A stretch of 64,000 nt of DNA from the NCBI GenBank assembly GCA_022844125.1, contig JALHMI010000013.1, forward strand, positions 62,001-126,000, read 5' to 3'. Numbering within the stretch: position 1 is the first letter of the stretch; the number at the start of each line of letters is the position of its first letter. Source of the stretch: Pirellulales bacterium (GTDB lineage: Bacteria > Planctomycetota > Planctomycetia > Pirellulales > PALSA-1355). Below, in pieces: positions 19,091 through 28,685 of the stretch. The position numbers were made by a program, and so were the translations under genes. Below the pieces are notes generated by a model. That model had not been told where the DNA came from and ran no database searches. It saw only the letters and a program-made list of their open reading frames with translations.

Positions 19091-20581
19091 CTAGCCCAGC
19101 ACGTCTTCGATCACGCGGCCGTGGACGAACGTGAGTCGCTGCTCAGCGCCGTTGTGAAAGAAGCTGAGCCGCTGGTGATCGAGCCCCAGCAGGTGCAGGA
19201 TCGTGGCGTGCAGTTCATAGACGCTGCTGGGGTTCGCCACGGCCTGGTAGCCGAAGTCGTCGGTCGCGCCATAACTGTGAGCGCGCTTGACGCCTGCTCC
19301 GGCCAGCCAGACGGTGAAACCCTTGGGATTGTGATCGCGTCCCTTGGAGCCTTCTTGAAAGGTTGGCATGCGGCCGAATTCCGTCGTCCAAACAACCAAC
19401 GTGTCTTCGAGCATGCCGCGGGCTTTCAGGTCCTTGAGCAACGCGGCTGCCGGCTGGTCGAGGATGGGGGCGTGAACGCTGTACTGATCGTGAAGGGCTT
19501 TGTGACCATCCCAGTTGCCGACGCCTTCGCCCATCGCGTAAGCGCCGTTGAAGAGCTGCACGAAGCGCACCCCGCGCTCGAGCAGCCGCCGGGCCAGCAG
19601 GCAGTTGCGGGCGAAGCCGGCCTTCACCGTGTTGGCGTCATCGGTGCCGTAGGCCGCGTGAGTGGCGGCTGTTTCGCGCGTAAGATCGGAGACTTCCGGA
19701 GCGCTGAGCTGTAGTTTGGCGGCCAGTTCGTAGCTGGCAATTCGAGCCGAGAGTTCCGTGTCGCCGGGGTTGCGCTCCAGGTGCTTGTCGTTGAGCAGTT
19801 TGAGAAAGTCGCGCGTGGCGGCCTGCGCCTGGGGGCTGACCGAGGCCGGCGTCGCCAGATTCGAGATCGGCTGCTGCGTGTTGAACGACGTGCCCTGAAA
19901 CACGGCCGGCAGAAAGCCGCTCGACCAATTGTTGGGGCCGACCTGCGGTATTCCGCGCGGATCGGGAATGGCGACGAAGGCGGGTAGGTTGTCGCACTCG
20001 CTCCCCAGGGCGTAGGTGACCCAAGCACCGGCGCTCGGATAGCCCTCGAGCGTGAAGCCGGTGCTCATGAAGTTTTCGCCGGGCCCGTGGGTGTTGGTCT
20101 TCGAGGTCATCGAGTGGATGAAGCACATCTCGTCGGCCAGTTCGGCCAGGTTCGGCAGCAGATCCGAGATGTACTTGCCCGACTCGCCGCGGGGTCGAAA
20201 CTCCCAGGGGCTTTTCTGCAGGTTGCCGTTCTTGCCCTGGAAGGTGACGAGTTCGCCGCCGGGCATCGGCTTGTCGTGATGTTTGATGAGCTGCGGCTTG
20301 TAGTCCCAGGTGTCGAGATGACTGCACGCGCCGCTGCAGAAGATCATCAGCACGCGTTTGGCCTTGGCCGGGAAGTGCGCCTGGCGGGCAGCCAGCGGCG
20401 CATCGGGGAGGATGCTCGGCCGGTGTGGTGCAGTATCGTTGGCGAGCAGACCTTCTTGCGAAAGCAGACTGGCGAGCGCGATGCCGCTGAGTCCGTGGGC
20501 GGCATGGGTCAGAAATCCACGGCGATCGAGCAGCCGCAAACCGCCAGGGGAAGGAACTGACTTCTGAAAGAGAGGCGTCAT
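19091..20581 (-). CDS. DUF1501 family protein with Tat signal
   Basis: About 496 residues. The ATG at 20581 gives a twin-arginine leader ([23 protein letters not shown]), so it is exported folded. The body has the DUF1501 pattern: [22 protein letters not shown] near residue 65, [18 protein letters not shown] near 160, and [10 protein letters not shown] with GRDHNPKGF near 400. These are sulfatase/alkaline-phosphatase-fold features. In planctomycetes DUF1501 genes usually sit beside PSD1 (DUF1549/DUF1553) genes, as here. An inserted 627-bp element now separates the two; its inverted repeat starts 31 bases upstream of this start codon. Confidence 0.92.
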   Translation of the reverse strand: MTPLFQKSVPSPGGLRLLDRRGFLTHAAHGLSGIALASLLSQEGLLANDTAPHRPSILPDAPLAARQAHFPAKAKRVLMIFCSGACSHLDTWDYKPQLIKHHDKPMPGGELVTFQGKNGNLQKSPWEFRPRGESGKYISDLLPNLAELADEMCFIHSMTSKTNTHGPGENFMSTGFTLEGYPSAGAWVTYALGSECDNLPAFVAIPDPRGIPQVGPNNWSSGFLPAVFQGTSFNTQQPISNLATPASVSPQAQAATRDFLKLLNDKHLERNPGDTELSARIASYELAAKLQLSAPEVSDLTRETAATHAAYGTDDANTVKAGFARNCLLARRLLERGVRFVQLFNGAYAMGEGVGNWDGHKALHDQYSVHAPILDQPAAALLKDLKARGMLEDTLVVWTTEFGRMPTFQEGSKGRDHNPKGFTVWLAGAGVKRAHSYGATDDFGYQAVANPSSVYELHATILHLLGLDHQRLSFFHNGAEQRLTFVHGRVIEDVLG

Positions 20582-20612
20582 ATCGTGACGGTCTTTAGTG
20601 AACTTGGAGAAG

Positions 20613-21239
20613 AGAACCACAGATGAACACAAATGAACACAGATAAGAGATGATTGCCGGCATTAGCCATAAGCTCGCTGCAATTTATGCCTTCCGGGTA
20701 AACTCAACGACAATACACGTTCAGCCCTAGCGCGGAGCGATCTCAATGCATGACGAAACCATGGCCAACGATGCAGCGCAGCGTTCCGCAGACGAAAAGG
20801 AGGGACCGTTTGCGGCCGAAACCAGAGCAATCATTAGTTGTGCCTTGAGGTACTAAATCATCTGGGCCATGGATTGCTCGAAAAAACTTACGAGAATGCG
20901 CTGGTTGTCGAGTGCGCTTTGCGCGGAATCCCGGTCGCTCAACAGCGGCCGCACGATGTCCTCAACAAACAGGTAAGTATTGGCCTTTACGTTCCCGATC
21001 TAATTGTGTTTGAACGAGTGATTGTCGAAACCAAGGTGATCGACCGGATTTCCGACCACGAGCTTGGACAGGTGCTCAACTACTTGAAGATCACTGGCTA
21101 TCCGGTCGGTCTCATCCTGAACTTTAGACGAGCACGACTTGAGTGGAAGCGGGTTGTATCCCCGGCCCTGCAAGGCAAGCCCTCATCTCACTTTCCCACC
21201 TAGTCTTATCTGTGTTCATTTGTGTTCATCTGTGGTTCT
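20613..21239 (+). mobile_element. GxxExxY gene flanked by perfect 36-bp inverted repeats
   Basis: The left end (20613-20648) and right end (21204-21239) are exact reverse complements over 36 bases, each built of two overlapping ATGAACACA-type units. Between them lies one gene, whose stop codon abuts the right repeat. The whole 627-bp unit sits in the gap between PSD1 and DUF1501, genes that normally adjoin. I see no target-site duplication and no transposase. The terminal motif recurs at 35012-35150 and 40639-40756 without any gene. Mobility is inferred from structure and placement. Confidence 0.7.
20746..21203 (+). pseudogene. GxxExxY / PD-(D/E)XK nuclease-like protein, frameshifted
   Basis: The likely start is the ATG at 20746 with GGAG eight bases upstream. 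That frame gives 36 residues ending ETRAIISCALRY and stops at 20854-20856; the remainder continues in the -1 frame from about 20838 as LEVLNHLGHGLLEKTYENAL. One missing base near TTGAGG (20845-20850) explains the break. The intact part shows the family signature GLLEKTY, then PDLIVFERVIVETKV (the D...ExK core) and YLKITGYPVGLILNF. GxxExxY proteins are small, often multicopy and of unknown function, placed in the PD-(D/E)XK superfamily. No slippery heptamer is seen, so decay or a base-call error is more likely than programmed frameshifting. Confidence 0.8.
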
Positions 21240-21264
21240 TTCTTCGCAGTCCTTGACGCAAGAA

Positions 21265-24093
21265 TCAATTCACGTACAGGAATTCGTTCGCGTTGAATAG
21301 CGCGCGGCAGAAGATGGCGAGGCCTTGGGTGGAGATTAACGACTCGGCCGCGGCCAGTTCGTCGGCGTCGGGTTCGCGGCCGAGGGCGAGCCAGAAGGCG
21401 CGCCGAATCTGGTCAGCGGGTGAGGACGCCTCGCGCTGGAGTCGATCGGCCAGGAATTGCGATTGCTCCACCATGAACGCCGCGTTCAACAGGTTCAGGG
21501 CCTGCAGCGCCGTCGTCGAGACATTGCGGCGGCCGACGACTTGCGTGGCGTCGGGACAGTCGAATTCGCCAAACACACCGTCCTGGCGCGAGCGTGTCTT
21601 CTCCTGATAAATCATCCGCCGCCATTGGGCCGGGCCGAACTGGTCGAGCGGTTCGTACACCCGGACGTAGTTGTCGTTTGGCTTGAAGGGGCTATAGCCG
21701 GGCCCTCCCATCGCGAGATTCAAGACGCCGCTCGTGGCCAGGAGGCAATCGTGAATGGCTTCGGCCTCGAGCCTGCGTGGCGGGAAGCGCCACAAGAGCC
21801 GGCAGTTCGCGTCGACCGCCGCGGCCGACTCGTCGAACCGGCTCGACTGCCGATACGTCGAAGATAGCAGGATCATCCGGTGAAGCTGCTTCGGCCGCCA
21901 GCCGCCGGCCATGAACTGGCTGGCCAGGTAATCGAGCAGCTCCGGGTGCGACGGCGTTCCACCGTTGAAGCCGAAATCGCTGGGCGTCTTCACCAGTCCC
22001 TGGCCGAAATGGTAGTGCCAGATGCGATTGACCATTACCCGGGCAGTGAGTGGGTTTGCGGGGTCGCCGATCCAGCGGGCGAGCGCCATGCGACGTGCGG
22101 CTTCCGGCGCCGCAGCCGGCATCACGAGCGAGGAACCGACGGCAGCAATCGCGCCGGGCGGCACTTCGTCGCGCTGCTGCATTGGATCGCCGCGATGATA
22201 GACGCGTGTGGCCTCCGGCTGCTTGAACGTGCCGAGATAGGCCATCGTGGGAGCGAGCAAGGCCAGCTCGGTGCGCAGTCGAGAAGCTTCGCCCGTGAGC
22301 TGCTCGTATTGTTCGGCGACCTCGGCGGGCAGTCCGGCGGCGATCGACTGCTGGTCCTCCGACTGGCCAAACGGCGTGCGATCATCTCCGGTGGCGACCG
22401 TTTGCCAGGCGTGGGGATCATCGCCGCCGGGGCTGATCTCGACGCGATACCTGGTGGGCACGCGGTCTTTGAATTTACCTTCGCGATCGCGAGCCCAGGC
22501 AATGCGGTCGACCAGCATGGGCTCTGCGAGTTCGATCTGCACCCAGCCGCTGCCGGCTTCGGCCGAGATCCAACTGCGGCCGTTGCCATAGCGGGCATCG
22601 TTCACGTGTTCGATGCGATGGATGCTGTTCGTGCCGTTGGCGTACACGCTCGAAGCGGTGGCTGTAGCACCCACGCTTGCCAGAGCAACATTCTGGGCAC
22701 TTTCGCCGGCGGTGTAGATTTCGAGTTCGTCAAGGCAGGGTTCGATGCCACTCGATTCCAGGACCGTAAATCGCACCAACTTTGCCGCTACCGGCTCGAA
22801 GCGGTCGACGTTGTAGAGCGGACTGACGGGTGGACGACGCGGACCGTCGGCGGCCGGATTTAGCTGGGCAAGGGGCTGACTGCGCGCGGCCAGCGCGTTT
22901 GCTTCGCGTTCGAGGCGTTCGATCTTGGCGCGCAACTCTTTCGCCGTCCGCTGGCGCTCCGACGATTCGGGCGCACGCAGTTCGCGAGCCTCGTGCTGAA
23001 CGCCTGCGAACATCGCCTGGAGCGAGTAATAATCTCGCTGGCTGATGGCGTCGAACTTGTGATCATGGCACTTTGCGCAGCCGGCGGTCAGTCCGAGAAA
23101 CGCGGTGCTGGTCGTGGAGACCATGTCGTCCAGATCGTTGGCGCGCTGGTTGAGCGTGAGCTCGATGTCGGGACTCTTCACCTGGTCGTGAGTCCCGCCC
23201 ACCAGGTAGCCTGTGGCGGCGTCGACGCCCGTCTGATCGCCAGCGAGCTGATGCAGCACGAACTCAGGATAGGGGAGATCGCGGTTAAAGGCGTCGATGA
23301 CCCAATCGCGATAAGGCCAGGCGTTCGCCCGCGGCTTGTTCGTTTCGTAGCCATCGCTTTCGCCGAAGCGGACGACGTCCAGCCAGTGCCGGGCCCAGCG
23401 TTCGCCGTAGCGTGGTGACGCGAGCAGCCGATCGACGAGTCTCTCGTAGGCGTCGGAGGAGTTATCGGCGACAAACGTGGCGATCTCTTCCGGTGTCGGC
23501 GGCAATCCGTGCACGTCGAGAGTCGCCCGGCGAATGAACGTCGCGCGGTCGGACTCGGGTGCGGGCTTGAGACCTGCTTCTTCCAGTCGGGCGAGGATGA
23601 AAGCATCGAGCGGGGTGCGCACCCAGCCCGCGGTTTGCACGGCCGGAATGGGCTGCGCGACGGGCGGCTTCAGTGACCACCAGTCGCGGCCGCCGCGGAG
23701 TTCGGTCGTGTAATCGAAAGCACTCAGCGTGCGACCAGAGGGCCAAGCCTCGCCACTGGCGATCCAGGCTTCGAGTCGTTTAAGCTCCTCGGCCGGAACA
23801 GGGGCGCCTTTTCCCTCGGGGGGCATGTCGCCGGCGCGAAGCCGATCGACGAGGTAGCTGGCGTCGAGATCGCCCGGCGAGATGGCCGGGGCGCCGCTCT
23901 CACCGCCGGCAGCAAGCTTGTCCCAGGAAGAAAGATCGAGACCACCGGCGAGTTCGCTGGCGTTGTGGCAGCCGAGGCAGTGCTTGACCAAAAGGGGCGC
24001 GACGTCACGATCAAAGCTCGGCGCATGCTCTTCGGCACGCACCCGCGCAATCGTCGCGAGCAAAACGCACAGTGTGACGCCGATCCGCTGCAC
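21265..24093 (-). CDS. PSD1 (DUF1549/DUF1553) planctomycete cytochrome protein
   Basis: 942 residues with a signal peptide (MQRIGVTLCVLLATIARVRAEE). An N-terminal planctomycete cytochrome C domain carries the haem motif CLGCH near residue 40. DUF1549 follows (~150-350: TPLDAFILARLEEAGLKP, YGERWARHWLDVVRFGES, then CAKCHDHKFD, a second CxxCH). DUF1553 occupies ~650-900 (NPLTARVMVNRIWHYHFGQGLVKTPSDFGFNG). Between them, at ~430-560, is a discoidin-like beta-sandwich (SGIEPCLDELEIYTAGE to GSGWVQIELAEP), suggesting carbohydrate binding. It lies upstream of DUF1501 on the same strand; the family is abundant in planctomycetes and biochemically unknown. Confidence 0.93.
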   Translation of the reverse strand: MQRIGVTLCVLLATIARVRAEEHAPSFDRDVAPLLVKHCLGCHNASELAGGLDLSSWDKLAAGGESGAPAISPGDLDASYLVDRLRAGDMPPEGKGAPVPAEELKRLEAWIASGEAWPSGRTLSAFDYTTELRGGRDWWSLKPPVAQPIPAVQTAGWVRTPLDAFILARLEEAGLKPAPESDRATFIRRATLDVHGLPPTPEEIATFVADNSSDAYERLVDRLLASPRYGERWARHWLDVVRFGESDGYETNKPRANAWPYRDWVIDAFNRDLPYPEFVLHQLAGDQTGVDAATGYLVGGTHDQVKSPDIELTLNQRANDLDDMVSTTSTAFLGLTAGCAKCHDHKFDAISQRDYYSLQAMFAGVQHEARELRAPESSERQRTAKELRAKIERLEREANALAARSQPLAQLNPAADGPRRPPVSPLYNVDRFEPVAAKLVRFTVLESSGIEPCLDELEIYTAGESAQNVALASVGATATASSVYANGTNSIHRIEHVNDARYGNGRSWISAEAGSGWVQIELAEPMLVDRIAWARDREGKFKDRVPTRYRVEISPGGDDPHAWQTVATGDDRTPFGQSEDQQSIAAGLPAEVAEQYEQLTGEASRLRTELALLAPTMAYLGTFKQPEATRVYHRGDPMQQRDEVPPGAIAAVGSSLVMPAAAPEAARRMALARWIGDPANPLTARVMVNRIWHYHFGQGLVKTPSDFGFNGGTPSHPELLDYLASQFMAGGWRPKQLHRMILLSSTYRQSSRFDESAAAVDANCRLLWRFPPRRLEAEAIHDCLLATSGVLNLAMGGPGYSPFKPNDNYVRVYEPLDQFGPAQWRRMIYQEKTRSRQDGVFGEFDCPDATQVVGRRNVSTTALQALNLLNAAFMVEQSQFLADRLQREASSPADQIRRAFWLALGREPDADELAAAESLISTQGLAIFCRALFNANEFLYVN

Positions 24094-24194
24094 AGGCGGG
24101 ACCCTTGTGTCGGGGGCTTAAAGGCAGGCTTGGACAGCCCTTACGATACGTTGCGGGTACCGCCGATGTCAATTTAGTCGCGTTAATCGCGGGG

Positions 24195-25616
24195 TCATCG
24201 CACCAGCTTTCGGACGAGCCACGAGTGCGGCAGTTCGTCGACAAGGATACGGCGGGGGCGGCCGAGGCAGCGGAGTACTCCCTCGGCGGCCAGATACCCG
24301 CTCCGCACGGCGCCTTCCATCGTGGCGGGCCAGCCGGTGCGCGTCCAATCGCCGGCCACGTGAATGCCATGCGTAACGGTCTGCTGCGCGGGACGGATCC
24401 GTTCCAGGCCCGGCCGCGTACTAAACACGGCCGCATGCTCGGTCACCATTCGCGAGTGCAGGAGCATTGCCTGTGCGGCAGCGGGCCAGATGGCGGCCAG
24501 CTCGCGGCAGACTTCGGCGATCACGTCGTCGCGATTGCGGCCGGCGAGGTTTCGCGAGGCGCTGATCACGACCTGGTAGTAGTGGCCTGCGGGAACGTCT
24601 GCGGCGTTGACCGTCGGCGTCACGTCGCGACGGAACACCCACTGGCAAAGTCGGCCGACGAGCACGGCATGGTCGAGCGGCATGATCGGCCTATCGAACC
24701 AGAGATGCACGCCCGTGATCGGCGAAGCTGCGACGGCATCGACCTCTTCCAGCCAGGGCCAGCGGCCGGCCAGCTCGGCATCAATCACGTCGTGCAACTT
24801 GTGCCACGGCATCGCCACGATCAAATGATCGGGCCTGATCTGGCGGCCGTCATCCAGCAGGAGTTGCGGCCGACCGTCAGGATGACTCACGTGCCTGGCC
24901 GCCGCATTAAAATGTACAGCCACGCCGCGTTCAGCAAACCAGCGGAGCAGGGCGTCGCCATAGAGCTCTCCCAGTGGCACCCGCGGCACTTCGACGACGT
25001 AGGCCTCGCGATTGGTGAGAAAGCCATCGACGATCACCTTGCGAGCGGCCGAGAGTGACGCTCGATCGAGATCTTCGGCCAGCGCACTAACGAGGACGAC
25101 GTTCCAGAAGAGCTCGATTGCTCGGGCTGATTGTCCCTGCCGGCGCAGCCAGGCACCGATCGTGGGCGAGGTTTCGTCGTCCGTTTCGCGCAGGCGCAGC
25201 AAATGCCAGATGGCCCGAGCCACGCCGAAGCGTTCACCTATCGAGAGGAACTTGAGCCCCCAAAATGCTCCGGCCAAATGCAGCGGCGCCGGAAGCATGC
25301 CGGCGGCCAAATCGCTGCGCTGGCCGTCGGGCCCGATGAAATGGAGCGCGTCGACCCGGCGGAAGAGGCCGTCGATGCCGACCCGCCGACTGAAGTCGGC
25401 CAGGTTCGTGCAGCAGCGCATGCTGACATGCTGGCAGTGGTCGATCGATTCGCCCGTTGTGGGATCGCGAAACGATCCTGCGCGACCCCCGAGCGAGCGG
25501 CGCGATTCGACGAGTTCGACGCGGCAATCGTCGGCCAGCGCGACGGCCGCGGCCAGTCCGGCCAGGCCGCCGCCGACGATCGCCACTTGCGGCCGCTCGT
25601 CCGGCTGACTCGTCAT
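24195..25616 (-). CDS. hpnE: Hydroxysqualene dehydroxylase
   Basis: 473 residues. The N-terminus has a Rossmann FAD site VAIVGGGLAGLAAAVAL, then LVESRRSLGGRAGSFRD and DHCQHVSMRCC, typical of HpnE. A C-terminal GIHVAGDWTRTGWPATMEGAVRSG is the usual second FAD contact of amine-oxidase-fold proteins. HpnE reduces hydroxysqualene to squalene, the last step of the HpnC-HpnD-HpnE route. Its ATG overlaps the hpnD stop by four bases (ATGA), implying translational coupling. No squalene-hopene cyclase is in the window. Confidence 0.93.
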   Translation of the reverse strand: MTSQPDERPQVAIVGGGLAGLAAAVALADDCRVELVESRRSLGGRAGSFRDPTTGESIDHCQHVSMRCCTNLADFSRRVGIDGLFRRVDALHFIGPDGQRSDLAAGMLPAPLHLAGAFWGLKFLSIGERFGVARAIWHLLRLRETDDETSPTIGAWLRRQGQSARAIELFWNVVLVSALAEDLDRASLSAARKVIVDGFLTNREAYVVEVPRVPLGELYGDALLRWFAERGVAVHFNAAARHVSHPDGRPQLLLDDGRQIRPDHLIVAMPWHKLHDVIDAELAGRWPWLEEVDAVAASPITGVHLWFDRPIMPLDHAVLVGRLCQWVFRRDVTPTVNAADVPAGHYYQVVISASRNLAGRNRDDVIAEVCRELAAIWPAAAQAMLLHSRMVTEHAAVFSTRPGLERIRPAQQTVTHGIHVAGDWTRTGWPATMEGAVRSGYLAAEGVLRCLGRPRRILVDELPHSWLVRKLVR

Positions 25617-26524
25617 GGAGCCGTTGCGCCCAGCGCGCTATCGACCGCGGGGCCGCCGGCGATCCACTGCGAGGCGATGCGCATCTTTTGCCAGCGGCTG
25701 AGCTTCACGCGCGCACTGAACACGTCGCCGTCGCGGCGTTTGATTTCCTCCAGCAGCGTGCGATAGACCGCGAGCATGCTACCGAACACTCGGCGTCCGT
25801 CGGCCGACAAATGCGACATCAACTGGCTGCCCGTTTCGTAAAAGCTTTCGGCGCGGGCGACCTGAAATCTCATGAGCTCTCGGAACCGGTCATTGCGCAA
25901 GCCGGCCCGCAGATCGTCGGCCGAGTAACCGAAGCGAGCGAAGTCTTCGCGTGGCAGATAGACGCGGCCGGCGTCGGCGTCTTCTTTCAGATCGCGAAGG
26001 ATGTTCGTGAGCTGGAAAGCCAGGCCGCAGCTGCGCGCCGGCGCGAGGGCCTCGCGCTTAGTGCAGCCCCAGATCGGGAGGCAGGCGAGTCCCACGGCCG
26101 AGGCCACGCGGTGGCAATAGGTTTCGAGTTGGGCGAAGGTCTCGTATCCGGTCGGCTCGAGATCCATCTCCACCCCGTCGATCACTTCCTCCAGGTGCGA
26201 GCGGCTGATGCCGTGGCCGTGGATCGTGTCGACCAGGGCCGGCAGAAGCGGATCGTCGTGTTCACCGGACAGGGCTCGGTGAAGTGCCTGCCGCCACTCG
26301 ACGAGCGCCGTGCGACGTTCCAAGACCGAGCGCTCGCAGTCTCCCAAATCGTCCGTGCGCCGCAAGAAGGCATACAGCGCACACATTGCCTGCCGTTGCC
26401 GCTCGGGAAGGAGCAGAAACGAATAGTAGAAGCTGGAGGCCGAGCGGCGCGCGATGTCATGGCAATGCGCGTAGCTGGCTTCGAGCAGCTTTGGGGGCGT
26501 TTTTTCCAGAACTCCACTGTTCAT
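25613..26524 (-). CDS. hpnD: Presqualene diphosphate synthase
   Basis: 303 residues of the trans-isoprenyl diphosphate synthase head-to-head family. The two Asp-rich motifs are RRTDDLGD (~60) and LRDLKEDADAGRVYLP (~185), with FYYSFLLLP and CHRVASAVGL supporting squalene/phytoene synthase family membership. By family and position it should make presqualene diphosphate from two farnesyl diphosphates. It is the middle gene of hpnC-hpnD-hpnE; the gap to hpnC is about 27 bases. Phytoene-synthase-like activity is a less likely alternative, given that all three hpn genes are present. Confidence 0.93.
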   Translation of the reverse strand: MNSGVLEKTPPKLLEASYAHCHDIARRSASSFYYSFLLLPERQRQAMCALYAFLRRTDDLGDCERSVLERRTALVEWRQALHRALSGEHDDPLLPALVDTIHGHGISRSHLEEVIDGVEMDLEPTGYETFAQLETYCHRVASAVGLACLPIWGCTKREALAPARSCGLAFQLTNILRDLKEDADAGRVYLPREDFARFGYSADDLRAGLRNDRFRELMRFQVARAESFYETGSQLMSHLSADGRRVFGSMLAVYRTLLEEIKRRDGDVFSARVKLSRWQKMRIASQWIAGGPAVDSALGATAP

Positions 26525-26551
26525 GAGGGGCAGATCCTTGCCGCAGGTCGG

Positions 26552-27472
26552 TTAGGGCATCCTACGCGTCTCGCGCCAACAGGCCGCGAGCAGTTTAAAC
26601 TTCGCCAGTTTCGACACGCGCGGCCGCGAGCGCAAGACGTCGAACTCCGCTCGACGAATCGCGGAGGCGATCTCGCGGCCACCGGCGGCGAAGAGCGCGA
26701 CATCCAGTCGTAGCGAGCGCGTGATCATCGGCACAAGTTGATCTCCGCTGGCCAGGTACCGCTCGGCGCGCTCGACTTCTTCACGCAAGGCCGCGCGGAG
26801 TTCGTCGGTCGCGGTATCTTCATCCAACATCGAGAATTGGCAGCCGTGCCGGGCGAGCGTCTCGGTCGGGAGATAGACGCGGCCTTTCAGCCAATCTCGC
26901 CTTACGTCCTGGCAGAAGTTGATGAGCTGCAGGCCCGTGCAAACGTCGTCCGAGAGGCGGCCTCGCTGCTCGTCATAACAACGACCCAGGAACAACACCA
27001 GCCGTCCGACGGGGTTGGCCGAGTTGCGGCAATAGGCGAGCAACTCGTCATGTGTCTCGTACCGGGTGACGCGCTGATCCTGGCGGAATGCCACGAGCAA
27101 GTCCAGAAACGGCTCGGGCGGAATCTCGAACTCGCGAATGGTCTCGCGCAAGGCGATGAACACCGGATGGTCGGCGTGGCCTTCATAGCAGCGGATGAGT
27201 TCACCCTGCCACCAGTCCAGAAGCTCGAGACTTTGCTCGGGGCTGGCCGATTCATCGGCCAGATCGTCTGCCCAGCGGCAGTAGGCATAGACCGCTTGAA
27301 AGTGCCGAACGAGTTCGCTGGGCAAAAGCAGGCTGGCGACGGTGAAGTTCTCATAGTGCCGGCGGGCCAGATCGCGGCAATAGCGGGCCGCGTCGGCAGA
27401 AGTCCAGCGGCGCGAGGTGCGCCGGGCCGGTCCCAGTTGGCCCAGCTCGGTGGCTAGCGAGAGCTCGCCCAT
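26552..27472 (-). CDS. hpnC: Hydroxysqualene synthase
   Basis: 306 residues from the ATG at 27472. It belongs to the same fold as HpnD, with Asp motif YCRWADDLADE (~70) and QDVRRDWLKGRVYLP (~195). HpnC converts presqualene diphosphate to hydroxysqualene. It is the first gene of the squalene operon and is divergent from ispH, so squalene synthesis and precursor supply could share a regulatory gap of about 210 bases. No clear Shine-Dalgarno precedes the start. Confidence 0.93.
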   Translation of the reverse strand: MGELSLATELGQLGPARRTSRRWTSADAARYCRDLARRHYENFTVASLLLPSELVRHFQAVYAYCRWADDLADESASPEQSLELLDWWQGELIRCYEGHADHPVFIALRETIREFEIPPEPFLDLLVAFRQDQRVTRYETHDELLAYCRNSANPVGRLVLFLGRCYDEQRGRLSDDVCTGLQLINFCQDVRRDWLKGRVYLPTETLARHGCQFSMLDEDTATDELRAALREEVERAERYLASGDQLVPMITRSLRLDVALFAAGGREIASAIRRAEFDVLRSRPRVSKLAKFKLLAACWRETRRMP

Positions 27473-27683
27473 CAATTATTTACGCCCATCCGTGAAAGTG
27501 TGCGTCGGATTGCGGTTCGCCCGCCGGACTTGTGTGGCGCGCCGCCCGCATGACTATTCTCAATCCGGCCGCTGCGCATTATGATGATTTGCTTACCCCT
27601 TGCAAAGCCAGACCGCGAGAGCGCGAAAGCAAGGATGCGGCCGCCCGCAAAGGCTTTGCAGCCAGGAGCAGCAGCTCACCCCC

Positions 27684-28628
27684 ATGAAGATCATCCTCGC
27701 CAGCCCGCGCGGCTTTTGCGCAGGCGTCAACATGGCCATCGAGACGCTGGAGCTGGCCATCCAGATCGTCGGCACCCCGGTCTACGTGTACCACGAGATC
27801 GTCCACAACAAGTACGTCGTCGAGCGGTTCCGCGCTCGGGGCGCGGTGTTCGTGGAAGACCTGACCGAAGTGCCCCCCGGCGAGACGCTACTCTATTCGG
27901 CGCATGGAGTTTCGCCCGAAATCCGCCGCGTGGCTGCGGAGCGCGGACTGCGGACAATCGACGCCACTTGCCCGCTGGTGATCAAGGTCCACCTGGAGGC
28001 GATTCGCTATGCCAAAGAGGCCTACACGATCGTGCTCATTGGGCACGAAGGGCACGACGAAGTGATCGGCACGATGGGTGAAGCGCCCGAGGCGATCATC
28101 CTGGTCGAGTCGCCCGAGGACGTGGACAAGCTGGAGCTTCAGACGGAAAAGCTTGCCTATCTAACGCAGACTACGCTTAGTGTGGACGACGCAAGCCGAA
28201 TCATCCGCCGGCTGGTGGAGCGCTTTCCGCATATCGTTGGCCCGCCCAAGGCGGACATTTGCTATGCGACGCAGAATCGGCAAGAAGCCGTGCGGATCCT
28301 GGCGCAAGAGGCAAACGTCGTGCTCGTGCTCGGCAGTCAGAACAGCTCGAACAGTCAAAGACTGGCCGAACTGGCCGGCGAGTCGACCATGCGGACGTAC
28401 CTGATCGACGGACCCGAGGACATCGACCTGGGTTGGTTCGCGGCGGACGACACGGTCCTGGTCACAGCCGGCGCGAGCGCGCCGGAAACGGTCGTCGAAC
28501 GGTGCGTCGATTTGCTGGTCGAGAAGTTCGGCGCGCAGATCGAGTCGCGCTCGATTCGCGAGGAGGAAGTTTACTTCCCATTGCCGAAAGACGTGCGGGC
28601 TCTGCAAGCGACCGTGGCGAAGAACTAG
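27684..28628 (+). CDS. ispH: 4-hydroxy-3-methylbut-2-enyl diphosphate reductase
   Basis: 314 residues from the ATG at 27684. It begins MKIILASPRGFCAGV, the canonical IspH opening; cluster-ligand cysteines are in GFCAG, DATCPLV and ICYATQN, holding one iron-sulfur cluster. It makes IPP and DMAPP in the last step of the MEP pathway, in the cytoplasm. AGGAG lies about 16 bases upstream, farther than usual. The frame open from 27600 has no family match. Standing next to hpnC-hpnD-hpnE, it forms a small isoprenoid locus. Confidence 0.97.
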   Translation: MKIILASPRGFCAGVNMAIETLELAIQIVGTPVYVYHEIVHNKYVVERFRARGAVFVEDLTEVPPGETLLYSAHGVSPEIRRVAAERGLRTIDATCPLVIKVHLEAIRYAKEAYTIVLIGHEGHDEVIGTMGEAPEAIILVESPEDVDKLELQTEKLAYLTQTTLSVDDASRIIRRLVERFPHIVGPPKADICYATQNRQEAVRILAQEANVVLVLGSQNSSNSQRLAELAGESTMRTYLIDGPEDIDLGWFAADDTVLVTAGASAPETVVERCVDLLVEKFGAQIESRSIREEEVYFPLPKDVRALQATVAKN

Positions 28629-28634
28629 CGTGCA

Positions 28635-28663
28635 GTTCCAGGGGAAGGTGTTCTCCTGGCTTT
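28635..28663. repeat. CCAGGGGAA...TTCNCCTGG hairpin, copy 1
   Basis: A nine-base stem with one mismatch around GGTG, directly after ispH and before the convergent CBS gene. Same family as 33781-33812, 36561-36589 and 58400-58428; all four read in the + orientation and end GGCTTT. Confidence 0.75.
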
Positions 28664-28685
28664 GAAGACGCACTTGCAGTTCGCG

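Noticed and set aside
20613-21239. Insertion sequence with transposase
   Set aside because: The encoded protein is a PD-(D/E)XK-like GxxExxY protein, not a DDE, HUH or serine/tyrosine transposase, and no target duplication is visible.
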